From the NCBI GenBank assembly GCA_029939715.1, contig JAOZSJ010000002.1, forward strand, positions 8,559 to 72,558: DNA of 64,000 nucleotides, read 5' to 3'. This document shows, piece after piece, positions 26,651 to 34,976 of the stretch (its first letter is position 1; each line of letters starts with the position of its first letter). The notes under the pieces were generated by a model that did not search any database, was not told the DNA's origin, and saw only the letters and a list, made by a program, of their open reading frames with translations. This DNA comes from 4572-123 sp002084545. Lineage in GTDB: Bacteria > Desulfobacterota > Desulfobacteria > Desulfobacterales > 4572-123. The translations under genes and the position numbers were made by a program.

Positions 26651-26971
26651 TCAACTTTTGACTTGCACTATTTCCGTGTCCAGTTTTTCGGACAGCTCAA
26701 TCGACGCATTCAATGCATCATTAATATTAAACATTTGTACTTTAAGGGTCTTCAGAGCGCCCGAGGTGGCTTTGATGGATTCATTGCCTGACAATAAATC
26801 TTGCAGTTTTTTTGCTTTTGCGCTGAGATCGTCCAGCCTGCTGACGAATATTCCAACTTCAGCAGCCCATTGTTTTCGGTTGTCTCCATTAAATCTGCCC
26901 TTCTCCGTTCCCATCCCCTCCACCAGAGCTTCTATGCCGTAATTTTCCGGATTAAGTGTAATTTCATACAT
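26651..26971 (-). CDS. hypothetical helical protein, 106 aa
   Basis: A 106-residue protein, alpha-helical throughout, with no membrane segment or Cys. AAAGGAGG at a proper distance before the ATG at 26971 makes this the likely start; an upstream in-frame start at 26989 lies before that site. The sequence has heptad-like leucines (LDDLSAKAKKLQDLL) suggestive of a small coiled coil. I do not recognise a family. It is flanked by two non-coding regions of more than 400 bp and appears monocistronic. Confidence 0.65.
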   Translation of the reverse strand: MYEITLNPENYGIEALVEGMGTEKGRFNGDNRKQWAAEVGIFVSRLDDLSAKAKKLQDLLSGNESIKATSGALKTLKVQMFNINDALNASIELSEKLDTEIVQVKS

Positions 26972-27454
26972 ATCCGTGCCTCCTTTCATTATATCGCAGT
27001 TATTATTTACCGATCTATATAAACAGCAGCTTCAGGCACCGGACAGCGTTCTCACTCATTTTCAATCCTTACAATGGTTCGTACTGTTACCAGATGCTTT
27101 TACATAAGTATATGAGCTAAAAGCAATATCCGGGCCAGTAAATAATTTTATTAGCAACCATTTGAAAAATAAAGAAATTTAAATCAAATAAATACTTGCA
27201 ATACCATTGAAGGAGTTGAAAAATGTACATTGAATGCCTATATTGCCGACACTGGAGGTACAATTTCCATTCATGCTCTATAATCCGAATCAAGGCTTCA
27301 TAAAGCCCGGATGCATTTTAAAAACAGATAAAAGTCTTGAAATTAATAAGATTCTGACGTAGCCTATAGAGTGATAAATTCGTCCATGAACAAACCTGAT
27401 TGAAGGTGGTTGGCGAAATATTGCTAAAAAAATGGGAAAGGGAGGAATTATATC
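26972..27454. other. 483-bp intergenic region
   Basis: AT-rich and divergent between the 106-residue protein and the coiled-coil membrane protein. Apart from the small ORF at 27223-27303, I see no RNA gene, repeat or clear terminator. Confidence 0.5.
27223..27303 (+). CDS. possible 26-aa Cys-rich small ORF
   Basis: ATG at 27223 with AAGGAG seven bases upstream, ending TAA at 27301-27303. The peptide has three Cys (CxxC at 5-8 and Cys18), two His and several aromatic residues, which could bind metal or be a remnant of a longer protein. It is short and unsupported by homology. Confidence 0.3.
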   Translation: MYIECLYCRHWRYNFHSCSIIRIKAS

Positions 27455-28243
27455 ATGTCATGGTGGGACTCTATTGATACTGTTTCCCGATTCAATAACT
27501 GGATGCAGTTTGCGGTAATTATATTTGCATTTTTAACAGCCATAAGTGGTTTTTTTGTCTGGTTTTCCGGCAACAGGATTTCACTGCATCAGACAAAATC
27601 AACCGCACTGGCTCAAAAAAAAATTAAAACCTATGAAAACACTTCTTTAAGTGTTCACAAGGAGCTTGTTGCACTCCAGCAGAAACAGTTTGAAACAGAG
27701 CAGTTACTCAAGGTTGCAAACAGCAACCTGGCCAGATTGCACAAGCAATTGAAACAATCTCAAAAAAAACAGTTTGAAGCAGAGGAGGCACTTGGCAGGA
27801 TAAAAGCCGGCAGGGATCGGATATCTCACCAACCCGAGATACCGCCTACCCCGAAACAGCCTTCATTATCTCCTGAATTTAAAAAACAATTTCTTGATAT
27901 CCTGAAACAGGGACCTGAAGGAATTATTGACCTATACGCGGTTCAGGGCGATTCCGACTCAAAAAAACTTGCATTCCAATTTGATACATTGTTTAACCAG
28001 GCCGGATGGACAACAAACGGTGTGGCCCAAAGCACCTTTTCCCCCAAAGTAGAAGGACTTGTTCTGGCCTTTAACAGCAAAGAAACCGCACCCTCTTATG
28101 CATCTTTTTTATTACACGCCTTTAACAAACTGGGCATTTCAGTTTCTACCCGTGTTAACAGCAAATACCCTGAATGGTCTCTGTCACTTATTATATCCGA
28201 CTTCCCGGTCCCAGCATCGGGCATCAAAAAGGAATCACCATAG
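27455..28243 (+). CDS. membrane-anchored coiled-coil protein, unknown function
   Basis: A 262-residue protein with GGGAGGA before the ATG. One N-terminal membrane segment (about 18-40) is followed by a Gln/Lys-rich coiled coil (about 45-115), a Pro-rich linker (PEIPPTPKQP) and a C-terminal globular domain (about 130-255; GIIDLYAVQGDSDS then GWTTNG). I do not recognise the globular domain as a named family. It leads a plus-strand cluster with a sugar kinase, an ABC-2 exporter and a LOG-like protein, 44 bp before the kinase. Confidence 0.75.
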   Translation: MSWWDSIDTVSRFNNWMQFAVIIFAFLTAISGFFVWFSGNRISLHQTKSTALAQKKIKTYENTSLSVHKELVALQQKQFETEQLLKVANSNLARLHKQLKQSQKKQFEAEEALGRIKAGRDRISHQPEIPPTPKQPSLSPEFKKQFLDILKQGPEGIIDLYAVQGDSDSKKLAFQFDTLFNQAGWTTNGVAQSTFSPKVEGLVLAFNSKETAPSYASFLLHAFNKLGISVSTRVNSKYPEWSLSLIISDFPVPASGIKKESP

Positions 28244-28287
28244 ACCGACCTTCCATGAGGACCCTGTAAAATACAAAGAGAGAATAT

Positions 28288-29217
28288 ATGAAGATACTGA
28301 TATCCGGTTCACTTGCCTATGACAGGATAATGAATTTTCCCGGAAAATTTAAAGACCATATACTTGCAGACAAAATCCATACTCTTAATATCTGCTTTAC
28401 AGTTAACGGGCTTGCGGAAAAATTCGGCGGAACCGCCGGAAATATAGCCTACAACCTGGCATTATTGGATGAGCAGCCACTTATTCTGGCAACTGCCGGG
28501 AAAGATTTTACCAATTATAAAAAATGGCTTGAACAACATGGCCTGTCTCTTTCCAGCATCCGTATCATTCCACAGGAATTTACAGCCGGTGCCTTTATCA
28601 CAACCGACGAATCAAACAACCAGATTACAAATTTTAATCCGGGAGCCATGGGGTATTCCTCCGAGTATGATTTTAGTGAAATAATTCCTCTTGACACCCT
28701 TGCCATCATTTCTCCCGGTAATCTTGAAGATATGCTGGCTTATAGTCGAAAATATAAAAAACTGAATATTCCCTACATTTTTGATCCCGGGCAGTCCATT
28801 CCCGTATTAGATAAAAATCAAATGCTTGAAATGATTGACGGATCGGCAGTGTTAATCAGCAACGAATATGAACTGGAAATGATCAAGGCTGCTTCAGGGA
28901 TGGATAACAATGAAATTTTGCGGTATACAAAAATAATCATAACTACACTGGGTGAAAAGGGTTCCGTCCTATTGTCAAAGGATGGAAAAGTCTCAATTCC
29001 TCCCGCCCTTCCTCTTTGCGTTTCCGATCCTACCGGCGCCGGAGATGCATTTCGCTCCGGACTTATCAAGGGCATGGTTATGGGAAAGGATATGATTGAA
29101 TCTGCCAGGATGGGTTCAACCTGTGCCAGTTTTGCTGTAGAAAATCATGGGACCCAGGAGCATTGCTTTACAAAAAATCAATTCTGGACCCGCCATAAAA
29201 ACAATTGCAATTCTTGA
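28288..29217 (+). CDS. PfkB-family carbohydrate/nucleoside kinase
   Basis: A 309-residue ribokinase-superfamily protein. It has an N-terminal GSLAYDRIM, the substrate-side GGTAGNIAYNLALL and the ATP/anion-hole signature DPTGAGDAFRSG with the catalytic Asp. It is most like the adenosine- or nucleoside-kinase-type members seen in Deltaproteobacteria, but the substrate cannot be fixed from sequence. The stop codon is 18 bp before the likely AUU start of the ABC ATPase and 42 bp before its ATG. Confidence 0.88.
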   Translation: MKILISGSLAYDRIMNFPGKFKDHILADKIHTLNICFTVNGLAEKFGGTAGNIAYNLALLDEQPLILATAGKDFTNYKKWLEQHGLSLSSIRIIPQEFTAGAFITTDESNNQITNFNPGAMGYSSEYDFSEIIPLDTLAIISPGNLEDMLAYSRKYKKLNIPYIFDPGQSIPVLDKNQMLEMIDGSAVLISNEYELEMIKAASGMDNNEILRYTKIIITTLGEKGSVLLSKDGKVSIPPALPLCVSDPTGAGDAFRSGLIKGMVMGKDMIESARMGSTCASFAVENHGTQEHCFTKNQFWTRHKNNCNS

Positions 29218-29259
29218 TTTATAAGAGGAACTCACATTATTACTACGAATAATTCAAAG

Positions 29260-30171
29260 ATGGCTCCGGCACTCGAAGTACGGGACCTTGTCAAGCACTA
29301 TCCCGGGGTAATGGCCGTGGATGGAATCAGTTTTGCAATACCTCAGGGCATCTGTTTTGGCCTTATCGGCCCAAATGGCGCTGGTAAAACAACAACCATT
29401 GAAATTATTGAAGGTATTATTCCACATTATTCCGGTAAAGTATTATATAACGGTTCATCTAAAACTTCATCTTTTCAGGAAGAGGTTGGAATCCAGTTTC
29501 AAGCCACTTCTCTTTTTTCATTTCTGACTGTACAAGAAAGCCTTGAAACGTTTCACAACCTTTACCGGGAACCAATGCCTCTTGGGAAAGTTATCCGTTT
29601 ATGCCGCCTGGAAGATATCTTAAGCCGCAGGAATAATAAGTTGTCGGGCGGACAAAAACAGCGGTTGATGCTGGCCATCGCCCTTGTAAATGACCCAAAC
29701 CTTCTTTTCCTGGATGAACCCACAACCGGCCTTGATCCTCAGGCCCGGCGGCATCTCTGGGAAATCGTGGAAACAATCAAGGCGCAGGGCAAAACAGTCG
29801 TTTTAACAACCCATTATATGGAAGAGGCGCAAATCCTCTGTGAAGAAATCGCTATTATCGACCAGGGCAGAATAATTGCTCAAGGCTCGCCCGATGACCT
29901 TGTTAGAAATCATTGCTCCGGTGTTATCTTAAGTTTTCCAAAGAATGGATGCGCCATCAGCCATAAATTGTTTTCGGAAAAAATCAGGCTGATTTGTCCT
30001 GATATGAAGATAATAGATGCGCCCAATCGTTATGAAATCATGATCACTGAAGTCAATCTCTGCATCGAGGCACTCCTGCGGGACGGAATAGACCTCTCAC
30101 TCATTACAATCAGGCCCCAGACACTTGAAGACCTTTTCCTTAAACTCACCGGCAGACAACTGAGACAATAA
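29260..30171 (+). CDS. ABC transporter ATP-binding protein; start codon uncertain
   Basis: A 303-residue ABC ATPase of the multidrug/polysaccharide ABC-2 type (CcmA/DrrA-like). Walker A is GPNGAGKTT, the signature LSGGQKQR and Walker B LLFLDEPTTGLD; the H-loop is TTHYMEE. It powers the permease that follows. The ATG at 29260 has no nearby Shine-Dalgarno. AGAGGAA at 29224-29230 is instead correctly spaced from an in-frame ATT at 29236, which would add eight residues; this may be a rare AUU start. Confidence 0.92.
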   Translation: MAPALEVRDLVKHYPGVMAVDGISFAIPQGICFGLIGPNGAGKTTTIEIIEGIIPHYSGKVLYNGSSKTSSFQEEVGIQFQATSLFSFLTVQESLETFHNLYREPMPLGKVIRLCRLEDILSRRNNKLSGGQKQRLMLAIALVNDPNLLFLDEPTTGLDPQARRHLWEIVETIKAQGKTVVLTTHYMEEAQILCEEIAIIDQGRIIAQGSPDDLVRNHCSGVILSFPKNGCAISHKLFSEKIRLICPDMKIIDAPNRYEIMITEVNLCIEALLRDGIDLSLITIRPQTLEDLFLKLTGRQLRQ

Positions 30172-30183
30172 AGATAACAGATC

Positions 30184-31239
30184 ATGAACAATATATTTAA
30201 ACGCTTCTATTCTATTTTCATTGCACGTAACAAAGAGTATTTCCGTGACCGGGCCGCCTTTGGCTGGAATTTTCTTTTTCCTTTTTTGATTATTCTCGGC
30301 TTTACCATTATTTTTCAAAATAAAGGTCAAACCGAATACAAAATCGGAATCATTCCTCCCAAAATGCCCGCAGCGCAGGTGCAGGTGCTTCCGCTTGAAC
30401 TTAACCAACTGAAATTGGCAAGGATACTTGAGTTTAATGATCGAAAGACCGGCTTTAACAAACTCAAGCATCATAAAATCGACCTGCTTATTGAAAAAGG
30501 TTCACTGCCTCTCCACTACTGGCTCAACCAGAGTTCTCCCAAAGGTAACATTGCCGAGTCACTTCTTTTAAGAGCCCTCTACTCTTCTGAAAACCATCTT
30601 GACATGGTTGCTAAATCCTTTGTACATGGCCCTCGAATTCATTATATTAACTGGCTTTTCCCTGGAATTATTGCCATGAGCATGATGTTCAGCGCTCTTT
30701 ACGGGGTAGGCTACACCATTGTCCGATACAGGAAAAACGGTGTACTAAAACGACTGCAGGCCACGCCCCTGACTGCATTTGAATATCTGTCAGCCCAGGT
30801 GGTTTCCCGCCTTTTCCTGATTTTGATCAGCAATTTTATTCTTTATACCGGCTGTGCTTTCATTTTTAAATTCAAATGCGCCGGTTCCTACCTGGATCTG
30901 ATTTTAATTTTTGCACTCGGCAGCATCTGTATCATCTCAATAAGTCTGCTCGTAGCAGCCAAAATCAGCAGCGAGGAACTTGCCAACGGAATCCTGAATC
31001 TGATTTCCTGGCCCATGATGTTTTTGTCCGAGGTCTGGTTTTCATTGGAGGGAAGTGGCCACTGGGTTAAATTTGTTTCAAATTTTTTTCCGTTAAAGCA
31101 TATAACCGAAGCCATGCGGCTCATCATCAATGAAGGCGTCGGGCTTTATGATTTAAAGTACCATATCGCCGTACTGACCGGCATGTCGATTGTTTTCATG
31201 ATTATCGGTTCCTTGTCGTTCAAATGGACGGAGACCTGA
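30184..31239 (+). CDS. ABC-2 type transporter permease
   Basis: A 351-residue membrane protein with one N-terminal segment (about 28-45), a soluble extracytoplasmic loop (50-155) and five C-terminal segments, the typical ABC-2 layout. It forms an exporter with the ATPase 12 bp upstream. The substrate is unknown; drugs, lipids and glycans are all possible. Confidence 0.9.
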   Translation: MNNIFKRFYSIFIARNKEYFRDRAAFGWNFLFPFLIILGFTIIFQNKGQTEYKIGIIPPKMPAAQVQVLPLELNQLKLARILEFNDRKTGFNKLKHHKIDLLIEKGSLPLHYWLNQSSPKGNIAESLLLRALYSSENHLDMVAKSFVHGPRIHYINWLFPGIIAMSMMFSALYGVGYTIVRYRKNGVLKRLQATPLTAFEYLSAQVVSRLFLILISNFILYTGCAFIFKFKCAGSYLDLILIFALGSICIISISLLVAAKISSEELANGILNLISWPMMFLSEVWFSLEGSGHWVKFVSNFFPLKHITEAMRLIINEGVGLYDLKYHIAVLTGMSIVFMIIGSLSFKWTET

Positions 31240-31249
31240 TTGTGGGAAT

Positions 31250-31759
31250 ATGAAAAAATCATTAATTATAGGGGTTATGGGCGGGGGCACTGCAACGGTC
31301 GAAGATACTGTCTCCGCCTACGAATTGGGTCGCCTGATTGCCGGACAGGGATGGGTATTGCTCAATGGCGGAAGAAATTCGGGGATCATGGAAGCTTCGG
31401 CAAAAGGTGCATATGAGCATGGTGGTGTAACGGTGGGCATTCTGCCGGATAAAGATCATCACCGGGCTTCTGAATATATTGCCATACCCGTTATTACAGG
31501 CATGGGAAGCGCCCGCAACAGCATCAACATTCTGTCCAGTGATGTGGTTGTCGCCTGCCCCGGCGGTCCGGGCACGCTTTCGGAAACAGCGCTGGCCCTG
31601 AAATACGATAAGCCCTTGATTTTTTTTAATTTCAAAGCAGGTTACAAACTTGCCGGGCCCGGCAAACCAGGGCGGGTACACTATACTGAAACAGCAGAAC
31701 AGGTGATTGAATTAATTGAAATCCTGACCCGCAAACGTCGGGATCAAATTAAATCCTAA
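31250..31759 (+). CDS. TIGR00725/LOG-family protein
   Basis: A 169-residue Rossmann-like protein of the LOG ('lysine decarboxylase-like') superfamily. The N-terminal IGVMGGGTA, the NGGRNSGIMEA segment and the phosphate loop CPGGPGTLSE correspond to the PGGxGTxxE motif of nucleoside-5'-monophosphate phosphoribohydrolases. A nucleotide-cleaving role is possible. It is the last gene of the 27.4-31.8 kb cluster and overlaps the end of ispD by 4 bp on the other strand. Confidence 0.82.
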   Translation: MKKSLIIGVMGGGTATVEDTVSAYELGRLIAGQGWVLLNGGRNSGIMEASAKGAYEHGGVTVGILPDKDHHRASEYIAIPVITGMGSARNSINILSSDVVVACPGGPGTLSETALALKYDKPLIFFNFKAGYKLAGPGKPGRVHYTETAEQVIELIEILTRKRRDQIKS

Positions 31760-32457
31760 ATGCCCGAGATCGAATGCAGGGCGCGGGCAAGCACAAGATC
31801 CTGCCGGGTCGTTATCTTGATATTATTTCCGCTGCCCCTGATTACTTTGACAGCCTGCCCGGTCAATTCCACCAACTGGGCATCGTCTGTGCCCGTGAAA
31901 CCTTTTTGACGAGCTTTTTCATGTGCTCTCTTGATCAAATCACATTGAAAAGCCTGGGGGGTTTGAGCCATCCATACGCGGTTTCTTGAAAGCGTTTTAG
32001 TGACACATCCCCTGGAATTTACGCTTTTAAGCGTATCGGTGGCAGGAATGCCGAGGATGCATGCTCCGTCCGATGCAGCCCATTTGATGCATTCGGTGAT
32101 ATCACCAGCTTTAATAAAAGGACGCACCCCGTCATGGATAACAATTATTCCGTTTTTGCGCATATCACAGTCGATTGCCATAATCCCGTTGTAAACTGAT
32201 TCCTGACGGTGAGCCCCTCCAGGTACAAGAATAATCTTTTTCGGAAAATCAAGATGAGTCAGAATATTGGAACGACAAAAATCAAAATCCTGTTCCGGGA
32301 TGCATAAACTTATATGGTTTATTTCACGGCAGGATTCGAACGTCTTCAGGCTGTACCACAGGATCGGCCGGCCGCCAAGCAGCAGGTATTGCTTACGGAT
32401 ATCGCCTCTCATCCTGTTGCCTTTTCCGGCTGCAACAATAACGGCGGCGGCATTCAT
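31756..32457 (-). CDS. ispD: 2-C-methyl-D-erythritol 4-phosphate cytidylyltransferase
   Basis: A 233-residue cytidylyltransferase of the MEP isoprenoid pathway. The CTP-binding motif VAAGKGNRMR, the following KQYLLLGGRPIL, HDGVRPF, DTLKSV and the TPQAF/GTDDAQLVE segments are all present. It makes CDP-ME from MEP and CTP. ispF is not adjacent. It begins 8 bp downstream of the HPr-domain gene and is probably co-transcribed with it. Confidence 0.95.
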   Translation of the reverse strand: MNAAAVIVAAGKGNRMRGDIRKQYLLLGGRPILWYSLKTFESCREINHISLCIPEQDFDFCRSNILTHLDFPKKIILVPGGAHRQESVYNGIMAIDCDMRKNGIIVIHDGVRPFIKAGDITECIKWAASDGACILGIPATDTLKSVNSRGCVTKTLSRNRVWMAQTPQAFQCDLIKRAHEKARQKGFTGTDDAQLVELTGQAVKVIRGSGNNIKITTRQDLVLARALHSISGI

Positions 32458-32465
32458 TTGGATAG

Positions 32466-33788
32466 CTATCTTCCCTGGCGCAGGTAGTTAAGTTCGCGGG
32501 GTAACGGGATGCCTTTTCCCATACTGTCTTCACCGTAATTGACCCCGGCCAGAATCTCAATATCCTTGAGAGTCCGGCTGTCACCTTCAAAAACGACCTT
32601 GTCCAGTTTCTCTTTGTTGATTTTCCCTCCAGCCCATTGGAGATCCAGAACGCTGCCTGCATCAAATCGGTCCGAATCGATGCATAGTTCAACCTGGCCT
32701 CCATAATGCTGTACAATTTTTGCAACCAGCAGACTCGGGCGGCTGTGAAACCCCAGCTTTACCGGTATGCCTACCGTAATCCGGCTGCGCTCAATATTTT
32801 CATTGAGGATTTCCTGGGCCAGTTTTTTACCATTGTTCAAAAAATGGCAGACATAAAACAACCCGTAATTAAGGGTACGGTCCAGCAGCATTCGAGGGGG
32901 TACCAGCTCTGCAAGTTGAACCTGAACTCTTTTGTATATATTTTTATAGCCGGCCTCGTGCAGGTGCCTTTCATAAAAATGCAGCAGTTTCCCCATCATC
33001 TGCAGCAAGTGGAATACCACCGAAAAACATCCGCGCAAAGCCTTCAGTTTCCGATTGCCGAACCGGTATCCGCCATGGATAACATATGTATCAAAAGAAG
33101 ATTGCAGATTGTGCACCAGCATTTCAAACCGTCGAATTTCCACTTCATTAATCTGCTCTGGAACAATTGAGAGCATTTCATCAAAATTATACGGCTTATA
33201 AAATCTCAGGTGATCAAAATTAGCAGCTATTCCCAGAAATTCGCTGGCAATTTTTACAATTTCTTTTTTTTGCTGGTCCTTGTTTTTATCATCAATATTA
33301 TACTTTAATATCTCGCTTGTCGTAACAGCGGGGAAATCGGAATATTTAAAGGGTTTGTCGGGTAAAGGGATATTAAGACGCCGGGCTTCATCAATAATTA
33401 CAGGTGCCAGCTTTTTAATCGTTGACATAAAAAAAGTCAGGGTAGTATCACCCTCTTTTTTAAAATCACCTGCATCCTCAATCAAATAATAACCAAGCCG
33501 GTTGGATATGTGCTTTTGAGAATAACTTGCAACATTCAAATGTCTGGCGGAAGCTGCCAGTTCACGATAAAAATACCAGTCCTCATTGTTTTTGGCGCCG
33601 TGAAAATCAAGAAAATCTTCCAAAAGCTGGGAAGCGCATATCATTGTGGAATGAAGTTTTTTAGTAAAAGAATACTCGTGCATGTCCACATCGGCAATGA
33701 AACCGCAGCATTTCAGATAGTCATGGGAAAAAATCCCGACCTTTTCGGAAAAAGAGATATTACAGGATTTACCTTCAATGATATTCAT
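32466..33788 (-). CDS. protein of unknown function with C-terminal HPr-like domain
   Basis: A 440-residue protein. The first 335 residues are mainly helical and match no family I know. Residues 337-415 resemble the PTS phosphocarrier HPr: VKLGFHSRPS matches the HPr active-site GLHARPA, with His348 as the phospho-acceptor, followed by the usual beta-alpha pattern (SVLDLQWAGGK for the Ser46 helix region). No EI, EII or HPr kinase lies in the window, so phosphorylation is uncertain. The tail (GKGIPLPRELNYL) is conserved-looking. It sits between sufB-like and ispD, 3 bp after the former. Confidence 0.75.
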   Translation of the reverse strand: MNIIEGKSCNISFSEKVGIFSHDYLKCCGFIADVDMHEYSFTKKLHSTMICASQLLEDFLDFHGAKNNEDWYFYRELAASARHLNVASYSQKHISNRLGYYLIEDAGDFKKEGDTTLTFFMSTIKKLAPVIIDEARRLNIPLPDKPFKYSDFPAVTTSEILKYNIDDKNKDQQKKEIVKIASEFLGIAANFDHLRFYKPYNFDEMLSIVPEQINEVEIRRFEMLVHNLQSSFDTYVIHGGYRFGNRKLKALRGCFSVVFHLLQMMGKLLHFYERHLHEAGYKNIYKRVQVQLAELVPPRMLLDRTLNYGLFYVCHFLNNGKKLAQEILNENIERSRITVGIPVKLGFHSRPSLLVAKIVQHYGGQVELCIDSDRFDAGSVLDLQWAGGKINKEKLDKVVFEGDSRTLKDIEILAGVNYGEDSMGKGIPLPRELNYLRQGR

Positions 33789-33791
33789 CGC

Positions 33792-34976
33792 TTACATCAT
33801 ATCCTTCTGGGATTCAGTAATAGCCTTGTCCAGCCGGGCTGCCAGTCCCTGGGGGAGTCCTTCTATATCCACATTTAAAAAACCCCTTACAATGGTGGAA
33901 ACCGCCTCATCCTCATCCAGCCCCCTGGCCATCAGGTATTCTATTTCTCGCTGATCAATCTTACCCACGGCCGCTTCATGAGACATTTCGACTCCGGGCA
34001 GATATCCCCGCAGTTCAGGGATGGCATGCATGAGCCCGTCCTGGAGAATGAGCCCTTTACATTCCAGATGGGCCTTTATTCCGTTAGCTTTACCCACTAA
34101 ATCTCCGCGTGCTATAATGGTCCCTCCGGCGGCTATCCCCCGTGAAATGATTTCAGCCCTTGTTTGCGGGGCGTTGAGTATGATCCGTGATCCGACATCA
34201 AGATGATCGCCCTTCCCCGCCACCAGTATACTGTTAAATCGGGCCACGGCCCCTTTGCCGTCAAGATAGGTTGTGGGAAACATCTCAAGCGACCCCACCG
34301 GTTTAAGAGAAATATAGTTGGAAATCAGCGTCCCGCCTTCCTCAACATGAGTCACACTGCGCGGTCGAACATTTATATTTTCTCCCCAGTCGTGAATCAT
34401 GGTAAAGGTTAATTTGGCGCCTTTTTTTACATAAAACTCGGAAACGCCTATGTGTAATCCTGAATTTAAATGATCCGCGGTTGCACATCCGGTAATAATG
34501 TGAACTTCGGAATTTTCCTCGGCGATAACAATATTATGAACATTCTGTGAAAATCCTTCACTGGAAATGTACAGACAGGACTGCACTGGATCTTTCAGCT
34601 TGACTCCCGGCAAAGCTCTGATGAAATATCCCTCATGGGGTGATTTATTAACATTTTCAGTAAACCGGTCCTTATCCGGTGCAATACTTTTCCACATATA
34701 ATCCAAAAGCCAGGGATGTGTGTCACGGGCTTTTGTAATTCCCATTACTTCCACACCCGCCTGAGTACTGTTGCAGTGAATAACTGATTGATCTTTTTGA
34801 ATAAAGGTCCCGGCTCGGGCTTTTTCATTTGTATCTACGCCTACATTTAAAAACTGCGCGGAATCCTGTGGCTTGATTGTGGAAAGCTGTTCAATATAGG
34901 AATATTTCCGGGCATCACCCATGTAATCTCCGGGGTTTACGTTATCGTTTTTGTTTATATGGCACATCTGACACAC
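33792..34976 (-). CDS. SufB/SufD-family Fe-S cluster assembly scaffold
   Basis: A 394-residue SufBD-domain protein with a beta-helix core (ARFNSILVAGKGDHLDVGS) and a C-terminal helical segment (GIDQREIEYLMARGL-like) that contacts SufC. It starts with a Cys-rich tip (MCQMCH). With sufC it forms a two-gene SufCB system like those of methanogens and many anaerobes, lacking SufS, SufE and SufU. The start overlaps sufC by 22 bp, with AAGGAG eight bases upstream inside sufC. Cluster assembly on this scaffold is driven by SufC ATP hydrolysis. Confidence 0.9.
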   Translation of the reverse strand: MCQMCHINKNDNVNPGDYMGDARKYSYIEQLSTIKPQDSAQFLNVGVDTNEKARAGTFIQKDQSVIHCNSTQAGVEVMGITKARDTHPWLLDYMWKSIAPDKDRFTENVNKSPHEGYFIRALPGVKLKDPVQSCLYISSEGFSQNVHNIVIAEENSEVHIITGCATADHLNSGLHIGVSEFYVKKGAKLTFTMIHDWGENINVRPRSVTHVEEGGTLISNYISLKPVGSLEMFPTTYLDGKGAVARFNSILVAGKGDHLDVGSRIILNAPQTRAEIISRGIAAGGTIIARGDLVGKANGIKAHLECKGLILQDGLMHAIPELRGYLPGVEMSHEAAVGKIDQREIEYLMARGLDEDEAVSTIVRGFLNVDIEGLPQGLAARLDKAITESQKDMM

